A DNA stretch of 60,732 bases, taken from assembly GCA_030653435.1 (NCBI GenBank), contig JAURZI010000116.1, positions 1-60,732 of the forward strand, in the 5' to 3' direction. Positions 1 through 7,959 of the stretch are shown here, piece after piece. The notes below the pieces were generated by a model that ran no database searches, was not told where the DNA came from, and saw only the letters and a list, made by a program, of their open reading frames with translations. The position numbers and the translations under genes were made by a program. This stretch comes from Methylovulum sp. (GTDB taxonomy: Bacteria > Pseudomonadota > Gammaproteobacteria > Methylococcales > Methylomonadaceae). Position 1 is the first letter of the stretch. Each line of letters begins with the position of its first letter.

Positions 1-138
1 AAGAAAGCTATATTTGAATATATTGAGGTCTTTTATAACCGTGAGCGACTACATTCTGCCAATGGCTATTGGTCGCCAGTAGACTACGAATTGCAGTGTA
101 AAGCTGCTTAACTTTGTGTCCGGAAAAGTGTTGACACA
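1..138 (+). mobile_element. 3' end of an IS3-family insertion sequence (truncated by window start)
   Basis: The first 111 bases are open from the window edge and encode the C-terminal 36 residues of an IS3-family (OrfB/InsF type) transposase, ending in the typical block [16 protein letters not shown] and a TAA stop at 109-111. About 25 bases follow, ending in GTTGACACA near 138, which fits a terminal inverted repeat ending in CA. The left part of the element lies outside the window. The neighbouring Mor-like gene loses its frame near this boundary, so the IS probably inserted at the 3' end of that gene. The exact IS end is inferred, since no target duplication can be checked. Confidence 0.75.
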
Positions 139-539
139 TCATTGCTGCTTCCCCACCCTTGTTGATAATATTAATCACCTGCCGCTCCGTCAAATTATAT
201 TCCCTGGCAAGGCTAAACAAGCCCACGCCCTGTTGCCGCTGCCTGCGTATCGCCTGATTCCGGGCTGCCCGTTGCGCCTTTTCCACGGCATCCCATTTGG
301 GGATATGCAGGGTTTCCCTGGCGAATTGCCCGCATAATAATTGAGCATGCGGCAAGCCCAAGGCTTGCGCGAGCGGGTGCTGGGCACTCACTTTGGACGG
401 AATACTTAAATGCCCGCCGCCATAAGCTTTCCACATCAATAGCGAGCCGGGGTGTCGCGCCGTACATGGAAAACAAATCAATTAGAATGATATACCGCCA
501 GACAAAGCGATTATGACCATTTGTCAGCAAAGCGGTCAT
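139..539 (-). pseudogene. Mor-family (phage Mu middle-operon activator) gene, frameshifted and cut by the IS
   Basis: On the minus strand the reading frame from about 450 to 139 encodes AYGGGHLSIPSK, a basic linker, then a helix-turn-helix (LAREYNLTERQVINII). This is the layout of the Mor/C transcription activator family of Mu-like phages. The upstream part (IDLFSMYGATPRL, from a start near 539) lies in a different frame, so a frameshift near 430-450 is needed to join both halves. The 3' end runs directly into the IS3 end at about 138. The gene is therefore probably a dead prophage relic. If the frameshift is wrong, a shorter protein starting at 481 could still be made, but its N-terminus would be atypical. 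Confidence 0.55.
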
Positions 540-571
540 ATCGCGTTAAGGCTGCGTAAAACCGGTGTTTG

Positions 572-602
572 TTGAGACACTGTGTGCGATTCGCGCTAGA
601 AT
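572..602 (+). promoter_or_regulatory. Candidate sigma70 promoter for the fhc operon
   Basis: TTGAGA at 572-577 and TAGAAT at 597-602 resemble -35 and -10 boxes. The 19-base spacer is longer than ideal, so the call is weak. An 11-base poly-A tract (606-616) follows in the presumed leader. The fhcB start lies 68 bases downstream of the -10 box. Confidence 0.3.
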
Positions 603-669
603 ATCAAAAAAAAAAATCGCTGCTGACCAGCTTTTTAACACTATTCAATTATCAATAAAGGACAGCTCA

Positions 670-1926
670 ATGACTGAAATAACTGAAGTTCCCAGTCCTT
701 TTTGCGGTATCGGCACCGACGACCTGAGCATACAGGTGGACGGTATATCGCTGAAAGTGACAGCCAATGGTTGCGCGGTCAACACGCCGCTGTTTGAACA
801 AGCCATCACCGACACCAGCCCGCGCGTGGCAGGTAAGGACGTCAGCCTGGAGGTTGCGGTTGCCAAAGCGGCGGCCTTATTGAAACACACCAAACTGCCC
901 GTGATCGGCGGCTGCGCGACTGATGTCAACGGCATGCGCGGACTGCTGGCTTTAGCGGACAGATCAGGCGCGGTAGTCGATAATATGAATTTCGTAGGTG
1001 CCCGTAATAACTTCCTGGCCTTGCAGGATTCCGGATGGATGAACACGACGTTGGCGGAAGTAAAAAACCGTTGCGATGTGCTGCTTGTGGTCGGCACTGA
1101 TCTGGAAGCCTTCGCGCCGCGTTTTTTCGAGCGTTATTTGTGGACGGAGGCGATGTTTCTGGAAGACACCAGCCTACGCCAAGTCATTTATTTAGGCAAA
1201 GCACCTTCCGGCGCGGCATCCACTTCGCCTAACGGCAATAAAGCCCAGATTTTTGAATGCGCGACGGCAGATTTGCCCGATGTGATGGCAGTGTTGCGGG
1301 CATTGGTCAAAAAACAACCCATTCGTGCCGAAAACGTGGCAGGCCTTGCTATCGCAGAATTACAAACGATTGCCGACCAGCTCAAGGCCGCAAAATACGG
1401 CGTGGTGACTTGGGCTGCGGGTGCGTTGGCTTATAGCCAAGCCGAGCTGACCGTACAAATGTTGTCGGAGCTGATTAAAGACCTTAACGATCTGAACACC
1501 CGTTGTTCCGGCTTGCCTCTGGCAGGGAAGGAAGGCGACCAAACCGCCAACCAAGTGTGCGGCTGGACTACCGGTTATCCGGCAAGGACGCGCTTTAGCC
1601 GTGGCTATCCTGAATACGACCCGTTTTTGAACGACTCCCGGATCTTGCTGGAAAACGGCGAAGCGGACGTGCTGGTTTGGGTGCAGGCGTTTAATGTTGA
1701 TGCCGTGCCACCGGAGACCGATTTGCCAACAGTCGTCGTCGGCCGTTCCGGCATGACATTTACCAAGGAACCGGATGTGTTCATTCCAGTCGGCACACCC
1801 GGCATTGACCATGCCGGCCATGCTTACCGTATGGATAACGTTGTCGCTATCCGGCTGAAAAAATTACGGGATTCAGGTTTGCCTAGTACGGCAGATGTGT
1901 TGAATGCCATAGAACAAGCTTTATAA
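670..1926 (+). CDS. fhcB: Formyltransferase/hydrolase complex subunit B (formylmethanofuran dehydrogenase subunit B homologue)
   Basis: A 418-residue protein recognised as FhcB, the bacterial homologue of archaeal FwdB/FmdB. In methylotrophs Fhc is a cytoplasmic complex that takes the formyl group from formyl-tetrahydromethanopterin and releases formate. Bacterial FhcB is known to lack redox function, and I see no N-terminal cluster of Fe-S cysteines here. The sequence has the alternating Rossmann-like segments of the molybdopterin-oxidoreductase fold (for example VIGGCATDVNGMRGLLALAD and DVLLVVGTDLEAFAPRFF). The reading frame is open back to 565, but the ATG at 670 has a ribosome site (AAAGGA) and fits the usual length. 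It is followed 12 bases later by fhcA. Gene order B-A-D-C supports one operon. Confidence 0.93.
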   Translation: MTEITEVPSPFCGIGTDDLSIQVDGISLKVTANGCAVNTPLFEQAITDTSPRVAGKDVSLEVAVAKAAALLKHTKLPVIGGCATDVNGMRGLLALADRSGAVVDNMNFVGARNNFLALQDSGWMNTTLAEVKNRCDVLLVVGTDLEAFAPRFFERYLWTEAMFLEDTSLRQVIYLGKAPSGAASTSPNGNKAQIFECATADLPDVMAVLRALVKKQPIRAENVAGLAIAELQTIADQLKAAKYGVVTWAAGALAYSQAELTVQMLSELIKDLNDLNTRCSGLPLAGKEGDQTANQVCGWTTGYPARTRFSRGYPEYDPFLNDSRILLENGEADVLVWVQAFNVDAVPPETDLPTVVVGRSGMTFTKEPDVFIPVGTPGIDHAGHAYRMDNVVAIRLKKLRDSGLPSTADVLNAIEQAL

Positions 1927-1938
1927 GGAAACCTCCCC

Positions 1939-3594
1939 ATGTTAATTAAATTAAGCGGTGGTACCGTCTATGACCCGGCCAATGGCATAGCGGGACAGCA
2001 GCAGGATATTTACATCCAGGACGGACGCATCATCAACCCGCCATCTGAAGCCCAACCCGATAAAGAATACGATCTCAAAGGCAAAGTGGTCATGTCCGGC
2101 GCCATCGACATGCACACCCATATCGGCGGCGGCAAAGGCAACATCGCCAGAACCTTATTGCCGGAAGACCATAGAGCCGATCCGGTGGCCAGAACGCATA
2201 TCTGCCGCTCCGGTTGCGGCCACGCGATGCCCAGCACTTTTGTGACCGGCTACCGTTACGCAGAAATGGGCTATACCGCAGGTTTTGAACCCGCATTATT
2301 GCCGATCAACGCCCGCCAGGCGCACATGGAAATGGGTGACATCCCGATTTTGGACAAAGGCGGTTACGTCATGCTCGGCAGCGATGATTATTTGCTGCGG
2401 ATGCTCACGGCCAAAAAAGACCAAAAAGCCATTAACGATTATGTGGCGTGGACGATGAATGCCGCCAAAGCCATCGGCGTAAAAGTCGTGAATCCTGGCG
2501 GCATTAACGCTTTTAAATTCAACCAACGCAAGCTGGATTTGGATGAGCAAAACTGCCATTACGGCGTCACGCCACGCGAGATCTTGCGAGTGTTGGCAAC
2601 GGCCGTTAAAGAAATCGGCGTTAGTCACCCGTTACATGTACATGGCTGTAACCTCGGCGTACCCGGCAATATGCAAACCACGCTGGACACTATCCAGGGC
2701 ATCGGCGGCTTACCCATGCACTTGACGCACATCCAATTCCACAGCTACGGCACCGAAGGCGATTTCAAATTCTCCTCCGGCGCGGCGCAGATTGCCGAAG
2801 CCATCAACAAAAACAAGAACATCACCATTGATGTCGGACAAATCCTGTTCGGGCAAACCGTAACCGCGTCCGGTGACAGTATGCGCCAACACGCCAACCA
2901 CAAACACGCCAGTCCCAACAAATGGGTGACCATGGACATCGAATGCGACGCCGGTTGTGGCGTGGTGCCGTTCAAATACAAAGACCAAAACTTCGTCAAC
3001 GCTTTGCAATGGGCGATTGGTTTGGAAACTTTCCTGTTGGTCGATGACCCGTGGCGGATTTTCCTGACTACGGACCACCCCAACGGCGCGCCGTTCACCA
3101 GCTATCCGCATTTGATCCGCTTGCTAATGGATAAAAGCTTCCGCAACGACATGTTAGCGACTATCCACCCCGAAGCGCAATTGTGTACCACACTGGCTTC
3201 AATTGACCGTGAGTACACGCTCAACGAAATTGCCATCATGACCCGCGCCGGAGCGGCAAAGTTGATCGGCCTGAAAGACCGTGGCGGATTAAGCGCCGGT
3301 AACTGGGGCGATATTACCGTCTACACCGACAACCCTAACCGCGAACAAATGTTCGAGAAACCGGATTATGTGTTTAAGGATGGCGAGTTGGTCGTCGTTG
3401 ATGGCAAAGTCGTACACGTCAAATGGGGGACAACCCATGTTGTGCAACCCGATTTTGATCCGTCTGTGGAAAAAGGTTTAAAAGAGTATTTCGACCGCTA
3501 TCTGACGATGAAGCTGGGTAATTTTAAGATGAGTGATGATGAGATTACTGAGGATGGGCGGGGAAGTATTACCGTGCATCCTTTAAATAACTAG
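1939..3594 (+). CDS. fhcA: Formyltransferase/hydrolase complex subunit A (amidohydrolase subunit)
   Basis: 551 residues, the expected size for FhcA, the homologue of FwdA/FmdA in the amidohydrolase superfamily. This subunit hydrolyses the formyl carrier to formate. Visible motifs are the metal-binding DMHTHIGGGKGN (about residues 57-68), GGINAFKFN with the lysine position usually carboxylated in this fold, HVHGCNLG, and LTTDHPNGAPF near the metal site. A Shine-Dalgarno-like AAGGAAACC precedes the ATG. In an uninterrupted operon fhcD would follow directly. Here a toxin-antitoxin island begins 9 bases after the stop codon, so the fhcA 3' end is intact and the insertion was at the gene border. 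Confidence 0.95.
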   Translation: MLIKLSGGTVYDPANGIAGQQQDIYIQDGRIINPPSEAQPDKEYDLKGKVVMSGAIDMHTHIGGGKGNIARTLLPEDHRADPVARTHICRSGCGHAMPSTFVTGYRYAEMGYTAGFEPALLPINARQAHMEMGDIPILDKGGYVMLGSDDYLLRMLTAKKDQKAINDYVAWTMNAAKAIGVKVVNPGGINAFKFNQRKLDLDEQNCHYGVTPREILRVLATAVKEIGVSHPLHVHGCNLGVPGNMQTTLDTIQGIGGLPMHLTHIQFHSYGTEGDFKFSSGAAQIAEAINKNKNITIDVGQILFGQTVTASGDSMRQHANHKHASPNKWVTMDIECDAGCGVVPFKYKDQNFVNALQWAIGLETFLLVDDPWRIFLTTDHPNGAPFTSYPHLIRLLMDKSFRNDMLATIHPEAQLCTTLASIDREYTLNEIAIMTRAGAAKLIGLKDRGGLSAGNWGDITVYTDNPNREQMFEKPDYVFKDGELVVVDGKVVHVKWGTTHVVQPDFDPSVEKGLKEYFDRYLTMKLGNFKMSDDEITEDGRGSITVHPLNN

Positions 3595-3602
3595 AGGTTT
3601 TT

Positions 3603-3851
3603 ATGGCAACCATAACGTTTCAAATTGACGAATCCGTACAAGTAGAAGCTACCAAAACCCTAGCGACAATGGGGCTTTCGGTGGCTGATGCCGTACGCAT
3701 GCTATTGGAAAATATAGCAGCGGAACACCGATTGCCATTTGGTATTCCCAATGCAGAAACTATGCAGGCTATACACGAATTGGAACAGGGCAATGGGTTG
3801 CGTTTTGATACCATAGAATCCCTAATGGCAGACCTGAATGCGGACGATTGA
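3603..3851 (+). CDS. dinJ: Type II antitoxin, RelB/DinJ family
   Basis: 82 residues with the ribbon-helix-helix opening of RelB/DinJ antitoxins (ATITFQIDESVQVEATKTLATMGLSVADAVRMLL). DinJ binds and neutralises the YafQ RNase and represses its own operon. The ORF overlaps the downstream toxin gene by 14 bases, the usual coupling for this pair. It starts 9 bases after fhcA stops, so it is probably read from the fhc transcript unless it has its own promoter, which I could not identify. Confidence 0.85.
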   Translation: MATITFQIDESVQVEATKTLATMGLSVADAVRMLLENIAAEHRLPFGIPNAETMQAIHELEQGNGLRFDTIESLMADLNADD

Positions 3852-4119
3852 ATACGCTTCCGTCTTCAAACGCGACTATAAACGCATCAAAGCTACGCCC
3901 AAACATAAAGATATTGATACATTGCTCGAAAGCGTTTTGCTTAATCTGGCAAACGATCAAACTTTGTTAGAAAACCAACGGGATCACAGCTTAAACGGTC
4001 ATTGGTTCAACTATCGTGAATGCCATATCAAGCCTGATTTGTTGCTGATTTATCGAAAACCAGATGACGCAACCTTGCAATTAGCCCGGCTTGGTTCACA
4101 CAGTGAATTATTTAGATAA
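3838..4119 (+). CDS. yafQ: Type II toxin, YafQ family mRNA interferase
   Basis: 93 residues, full length for YafQ, a ribosome-dependent mRNA endoribonuclease of the RelE superfamily. Histidines and an aspartate known to matter in YafQ can be placed in RDHSLNGHW, ECHIKPDLLLIY and the terminal LGSHSELF, so the active site looks intact. The toxin starts inside the antitoxin gene. The base composition is lower in GC than in the flanking fhc genes, in line with acquisition. Confidence 0.85.
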   Translation: MRTIEYASVFKRDYKRIKATPKHKDIDTLLESVLLNLANDQTLLENQRDHSLNGHWFNYRECHIKPDLLLIYRKPDDATLQLARLGSHSELFR

Positions 4120-4143
4120 CTTTTGATAATAACGTTTATTGTT

Positions 4144-5024
4144 ATGCTTGATTCTAAACTCATTTTTCTTGCCCTGATTGTAATAGACTTGTATTAAAGG
4201 GCAGCAGCTTATGCAAAGTTTGTGGACAAAAGTTTAAGCGTGGCGATCCTAAACCATGCGCTCTTTGTTTAAAATTTAATGAATTGAAACGCTCCCATGC
4301 TATTCCCAACTCTAGCTTTAAAAAAATCTTTAGCGGCCGTCAAGCCAGAATCTTAACAAACGATGCCGAAACTCATGGTAATCCTACTAACGATAGCTGG
4401 AAGACTTATCAACTTTGTAATGAATGCGAGCAACATCTGAATAAATCTTATGAGGGATATTCATTATTATTTTTACGTGGAAAAAAAGGCAAAAAAATAG
4501 AGAGTGATGGACATATTACATTTAGTGAATTAAAGATAGAAAAATTACAATTATTCTTTTTGTCTATTTTTTGGCGAGCAGCTAATTCAGAAGATGTGGC
4601 ATATCGTGAGATATTTATACCTGAACCTTGGAATAATGAACTGAGAGAATACATTTATAAAAATCACTTTGTTCCACTAAACTTGATGACTGTAAAAATC
4701 TCTCGACTAACTTATCGCGGCAAAAAAGAAGGCAAGACTCAAATGATATTAAATGGAATGATCTTCAAGCCGTTTTATAGGCAACTACTATATAACTGCT
4801 TTGCATTTTGCTTTTTATTTGAAGGTTTTTTTGTTGAGATTTTTATGCCAGGACATGGATTTAAAGCAAAAGGGGTTATTAATCCAAAAAAGGATATTTT
4901 GGTTGCTTCATTCCTTGATTTATTTGATATACCAGAATTCAAACAAGCAGCTTCAGTTATGGACAAAAAATTAACGCAAGAAATACTTGATAATAATCGG
5001 TTAAACTCGAATCCCAGTATTTAA
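4144..5024 (+). pseudogene. Zinc-ribbon/HNH-like protein gene with a single-base frameshift
   Basis: From 4161 one frame encodes three CxxC pairs (SCPDC, LCKVCG, PCALC) followed by KRSHAIPNS, and later QLCNECEQHLNKSYEGY. The SHxIP block with a later CxxCE is the pattern of a diverged HNH/treble-clef nuclease-like family. This frame has no start codon. An ATG at 4144 lies in another frame (MLDSKLIF), and one extra T in the T5 tract at 4163-4167 would join it to SCPDC. The gene is thus probably a frameshifted copy, although slippage or a sequencing error is possible. A shorter product could start at TTG 4284 but would lose all three CxxC pairs. The C-terminal 150 residues are not recognised. 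The region is clearly AT-rich against the fhc genes. Confidence 0.6.
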
Positions 5025-5066
5025 ATTGGCGACTTAGCTGATAACAAATTGATTTTGAATAACATT

Positions 5067-5336
5067 ATGCCAACAACCATTCTTGCAGAAACCGCCGCCG
5101 GCCTTGCAGAGCTAAAAAACGATCCATTGGCGACAGTAGCCTCAGGTGATGGTTTTCCGGTGACAATTCTTGACCATAATGAACCTGCGTTCTATTGCAT
5201 TTCGGCTAAAGCTTATGAAATATTGCTGGATAAGCTCGAAGATGCTGAATTGGCGGCTATTGTGGAATCGAGACAACATCAACCGGAAACAGATATGGCC
5301 TGGGATAGGCTTGCAAAACAAAAGAAGCCTTGCTAA
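5067..5336 (+). CDS. StbD/YefM-like type II antitoxin, apparently without its toxin
   Basis: 89 residues from ATG 5067 (an upstream in-frame TTG at 5049 is less likely). The start MPTTILAETAAGLAELK and the segment FPVTILDHNEPAFYCISAKAYE are characteristic of StbD-type antitoxins of the Phd/YefM superfamily, which normally pair with a RelE-like StbE toxin. No RelE-like ORF follows. The next gene, 27 bases on, is a different antitoxin type. It may be an orphan left after toxin loss, or may cross-regulate neighbouring modules; the latter is speculation. Confidence 0.75.
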   Translation: MPTTILAETAAGLAELKNDPLATVASGDGFPVTILDHNEPAFYCISAKAYEILLDKLEDAELAAIVESRQHQPETDMAWDRLAKQKKPC

Positions 5337-5363
5337 CTTTTAAAATATGAACGAGCAAAAACC

Positions 5364-5618
5364 ATGCGTTTAGATGAAATAATCCAACAACATGCGAAAG
5401 CTTTATCTCCGGCGCACCAAGCTGAAGTGTTTGACTTTGTTTTGTTTTTAGAACAAAAACAAACGCAACACGCAATGATAAATAACCAACAGCAACGCAA
5501 AGACCGATTAAAAAACGCTTTGGAAAAGGCTGTCGCGCTGGATATTTTCACAGGAGTCGATGGCGTGGCTTGGCAAAATGAGCAACGTCAAGATCGCAAT
5601 ATCGGTTATGACGAATGA
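5364..5618 (+). CDS. VapB-like antitoxin (DUF2281-type)
   Basis: 84 residues. The N-terminal MRLDEIIQQHAKALSPAHQAEVFDFVLFLEQKQ resembles the short DUF2281 domain found in antitoxins paired with PIN toxins. The stop codon overlaps the start of the PIN gene by 4 bases (ATGATG region at 5615-5618). Pairing with the following toxin is inferred from this overlap and from the family habit. Confidence 0.7.
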   Translation: MRLDEIIQQHAKALSPAHQAEVFDFVLFLEQKQTQHAMINNQQQRKDRLKNALEKAVALDIFTGVDGVAWQNEQRQDRNIGYDE

Positions 5619-5980
5619 TGCTGATTGATAGCAACCTGATTATTTACGCGGTACAAGCTGAGTACAAAAATTTGCGTGAATGGATTATTGATAATGAACC
5701 TAGCTATTCAATCATTAGCCGCGTCGAAGTGTTGGGTTTTGCCGGTTTACAAGCCATTCAAAAAAAAGCTCTCACCGATTTGTTGAATAACTTGGAGGTT
5801 ATTTACCTCAATCCGAGTTGTTATGAAATTGCCATCGCTTTAAAACAACAGCGTAAAATGTCGTTAGGTGATGCACTGATTGCGGCAACCTGCATTGAAA
5901 ATAATAAAATCTTAGCCACACGTAATACCGATGATTTCAAATGGATTGAAAACTTTAGTGTTATCAACCCATTATTGTAA
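5615..5980 (+). CDS. PIN-domain toxin, VapC-like RNase
   Basis: 121 residues covering a complete PIN domain. The acidic active-site residues are visible in LIDSNLIIYA (Asp), SRVEVLGF (Glu), MSLGDALIAATC (Asp) and TRNTDDF (Asp). VapC toxins are Mg-dependent RNases that cut tRNA or rRNA, but the target cannot be read from sequence. It is the last gene of the inserted island. The fhcD start lies 53 bases downstream, so island and C1 genes probably share transcription. Confidence 0.85.
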   Translation: MMLIDSNLIIYAVQAEYKNLREWIIDNEPSYSIISRVEVLGFAGLQAIQKKALTDLLNNLEVIYLNPSCYEIAIALKQQRKMSLGDALIAATCIENNKILATRNTDDFKWIENFSVINPLL

Positions 5981-6033
5981 AGTTTGCGCAACCCATTTAG
6001 AAAATAAAAAACACTCAACAACGAGCAACCCCT

Positions 6034-6930
6034 ATGATTATTAACGGTGTAACCATCGACGCAACCTTTGCGGAAGCTTTTCCGATGAAGGCGACCCGCG
6101 CCATTATCACGGCACAAAACGAAAAATGGGCGATGATCGCGGCGCAAGCGATGACCGGCTTTGCGACTTCCGTAATCGCCTGCGGTTGTGAAGCGGGCAT
6201 CGAACGGACTTTAAGCCCGGACGAAACCCCGGACGGCCGCCCAGGCGTATCAGTGATGATTTTTGCGATGGGCGGCAAAGGCCTTGCCAAGCAATTGGAA
6301 ACCCGCGCCGGGCAATGCGTGTTGACCTCGCCGACCTCGGCGTTGTTTGCCGGTATCGACGGCGGCATCCGCATTCCGCTAGGTAAAAACCTGCGCTATT
6401 TCGGCGACGGTTTCCAGATTGCCAAAGTGATCGCCGGGAAGCGTTATTGGCGCGTACCAGTCATGGACGGCGAGTTTTTGACCGAAGCGACTACCGGACA
6501 AGTCGATGCGATTGGCGGCGGTAATTTTTTAGTGCTGGCCGAGTCGCAGCCGCAAGCGCTTGCCGCCTGTGAAGCCGCTATCGACGCGATGAAAAAAATG
6601 CCCAATGTTATCATGCCGTTCCCCGGTGGCGTTGTGCGTTCCGGCTCCAAAGTCGGCTCCAAGTACAAAACATTGAATGCCTCGACGAATGATGCATTCT
6701 GCCCGACCTTAAAAGGCATGACTAAAACGGATTTATCTGCGGAAATCGAGTCGGTGATGGAAATCGTTATCGACGGCCTGAGCAAGGAAGATATAGCCCA
6801 ATCCATGCACGTGGGCATCCAAGCGGTTTGTGACATGGGCGCGAAAAACGGCATTAAACGCATCAGCGCCGGTAATTACGGCGGTAAACTGGGACCGTTC
6901 CACTTTCATTTACAGGAGATCATGGCATGA
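6034..6930 (+). CDS. fhcD: Formylmethanofuran:tetrahydromethanopterin formyltransferase (Fhc subunit D)
   Basis: 298 residues, matching Ftr/FhcD, which transfers the formyl group between tetrahydromethanopterin and methanofuran within the Fhc complex. Typical segments are the start MIINGVTIDATFAEAFPMKATR, the glycine-rich PDGRPGVSVMIFAMG, and the end RISAGNYGGKLGPFHFHL. The ribosome site is weak (no clear AGGAG before the ATG), which is unusual for an enzyme needed in stoichiometric amounts and may reflect the upstream insertion. It overlaps fhcC by 4 bases (ATGA). Confidence 0.95.
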   Translation: MIINGVTIDATFAEAFPMKATRAIITAQNEKWAMIAAQAMTGFATSVIACGCEAGIERTLSPDETPDGRPGVSVMIFAMGGKGLAKQLETRAGQCVLTSPTSALFAGIDGGIRIPLGKNLRYFGDGFQIAKVIAGKRYWRVPVMDGEFLTEATTGQVDAIGGGNFLVLAESQPQALAACEAAIDAMKKMPNVIMPFPGGVVRSGSKVGSKYKTLNASTNDAFCPTLKGMTKTDLSAEIESVMEIVIDGLSKEDIAQSMHVGIQAVCDMGAKNGIKRISAGNYGGKLGPFHFHLQEIMA

Positions 6931-7739
6931 GCGCGTTAACGTTAACTTTAAAATACCGCCCCGACCAGCGCGTGGATATGTCGCCGCTGGTTTGCCAGCA
7001 CTTGCAAGGCAAAGAGCCCACCGAAATTGCCGCCATTGAATTGCAAAGCGGTAAATGCAGGTTGCGCGTCGATCAATTATTTAATATTTCCGGTTCCGAT
7101 ACGCAAACCATCGTCATCAGAAACAGCTTCGAGAAGCTGGATTTTATCGGCAAGGAACTCGACGGCGGCAGCATTACGGTTGAAGGCGATGCGGGCGCTT
7201 ATCTCGCTATAGGCATGAAATCCGGCGAGATCAAAGTCACCGGTAATGCCGGACTTTACGCTGGATGTGAACTGAAAAAAGGCTATCTGGAAGTGTCCGG
7301 CAATGTCGGCGACTTTCTCGGCGGCGCATTGCCAGGCAATAAAATGGGCATGAAAGGCGGCCTGATTTTGGTCAAAGGCAACGCGGGCGAACGAGTCGGA
7401 GACCACTTACGGCGCGGCACGATTTTGATCGAAGGCAACGCAGGCGATTATTGCGGTTCGCGCATGATTGCAGGCACCATCGCAGTGATGGGCCAAACCG
7501 GACGCTATCTGGGCTATGCGATGCGTCGCGGCACCTTATTGCTGTGGAACCCGCCGCTGTTATCCGCCAGCTTTAATGATTGCGGTACGCATACCTTGGC
7601 GTTTTTGCCGATGTTGTTTAATGCGTTTAAAACGCTTAATTCACGCTTTGCGGAGGCTTCGGCCGCGTTTAACCGGGTGCAGCGTTATGCGGGGGATATG
7701 GCTGAGATGGGGCGTGGGGAAGTGTTGGTAAAGAAGTAA
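6927..7739 (+). CDS. fhcC: Formyltransferase/hydrolase complex subunit C
   Basis: 270 residues built of repeated glycine-rich units (for example VEGDAGAYLAIGMKSGEIKVTGNAG and VKGNAGERVG), the beta-helix of FwdC/FmdC and of the glutamate synthase C-terminal domain. In Fhc it is a structural subunit that holds the A and D subunits together. The ATGA overlap with fhcD indicates translational coupling. It is the last gene of the operon, and a perfect hairpin follows at 7821. Confidence 0.93.
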   Translation: MSALTLTLKYRPDQRVDMSPLVCQHLQGKEPTEIAAIELQSGKCRLRVDQLFNISGSDTQTIVIRNSFEKLDFIGKELDGGSITVEGDAGAYLAIGMKSGEIKVTGNAGLYAGCELKKGYLEVSGNVGDFLGGALPGNKMGMKGGLILVKGNAGERVGDHLRRGTILIEGNAGDYCGSRMIAGTIAVMGQTGRYLGYAMRRGTLLLWNPPLLSASFNDCGTHTLAFLPMLFNAFKTLNSRFAEASAAFNRVQRYAGDMAEMGRGEVLVKK

Positions 7740-7787
7740 GCTTATACCCTGTTAATTTATTCAGATAATTGCTGCTGCAAACGTCCT

Positions 7788-7950
7788 TATGACGACCAAA
7801 CCGGCCGGAGTGGCATTTATACCCGCCAGTTTCTGCGCGACTGGCGGGTCATTTGATAGTCAATGACTATGCGGGCTACAAACCGCTGTTCGTTGGCGAT
7901 GCTCAGGCGTAAAGTCTATGTCCCCCACCAGGCCAACCGAGTTAACAAAC
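7788..7950 (+). pseudogene. IS66-family transposase relic (TnpC fragment)
   Basis: Two adjoining frames read YDDQTGRSGIYTRQFLRDWR and then LIVNDYAGYKPLF, which together match the conserved core of IS66 TnpC. A frameshift near 7850 separates them, and the frame ends at 7910-7912. Only about 45 residues of a protein of around 500 remain, so this is an old remnant. It marks the 3' border of the fhc region as another spot of past insertion. Confidence 0.65.
7821..7849 (+). terminator. Hairpin downstream of fhcC
   Basis: ACCCGCCAGT (7821-7830) and ACTGGCGGGT (7840-7849) form a perfect 10-base stem with a 9-base loop, followed by CATTTGATAG without a real T tract. It lies 82 bases after the fhcC stop and inside the IS66 relic. 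It may act as a terminator or only stabilise the 3' end; the coding origin of the sequence makes chance pairing possible. Confidence 0.35.
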
Positions 7951-7959
7951 AGAAAAACT

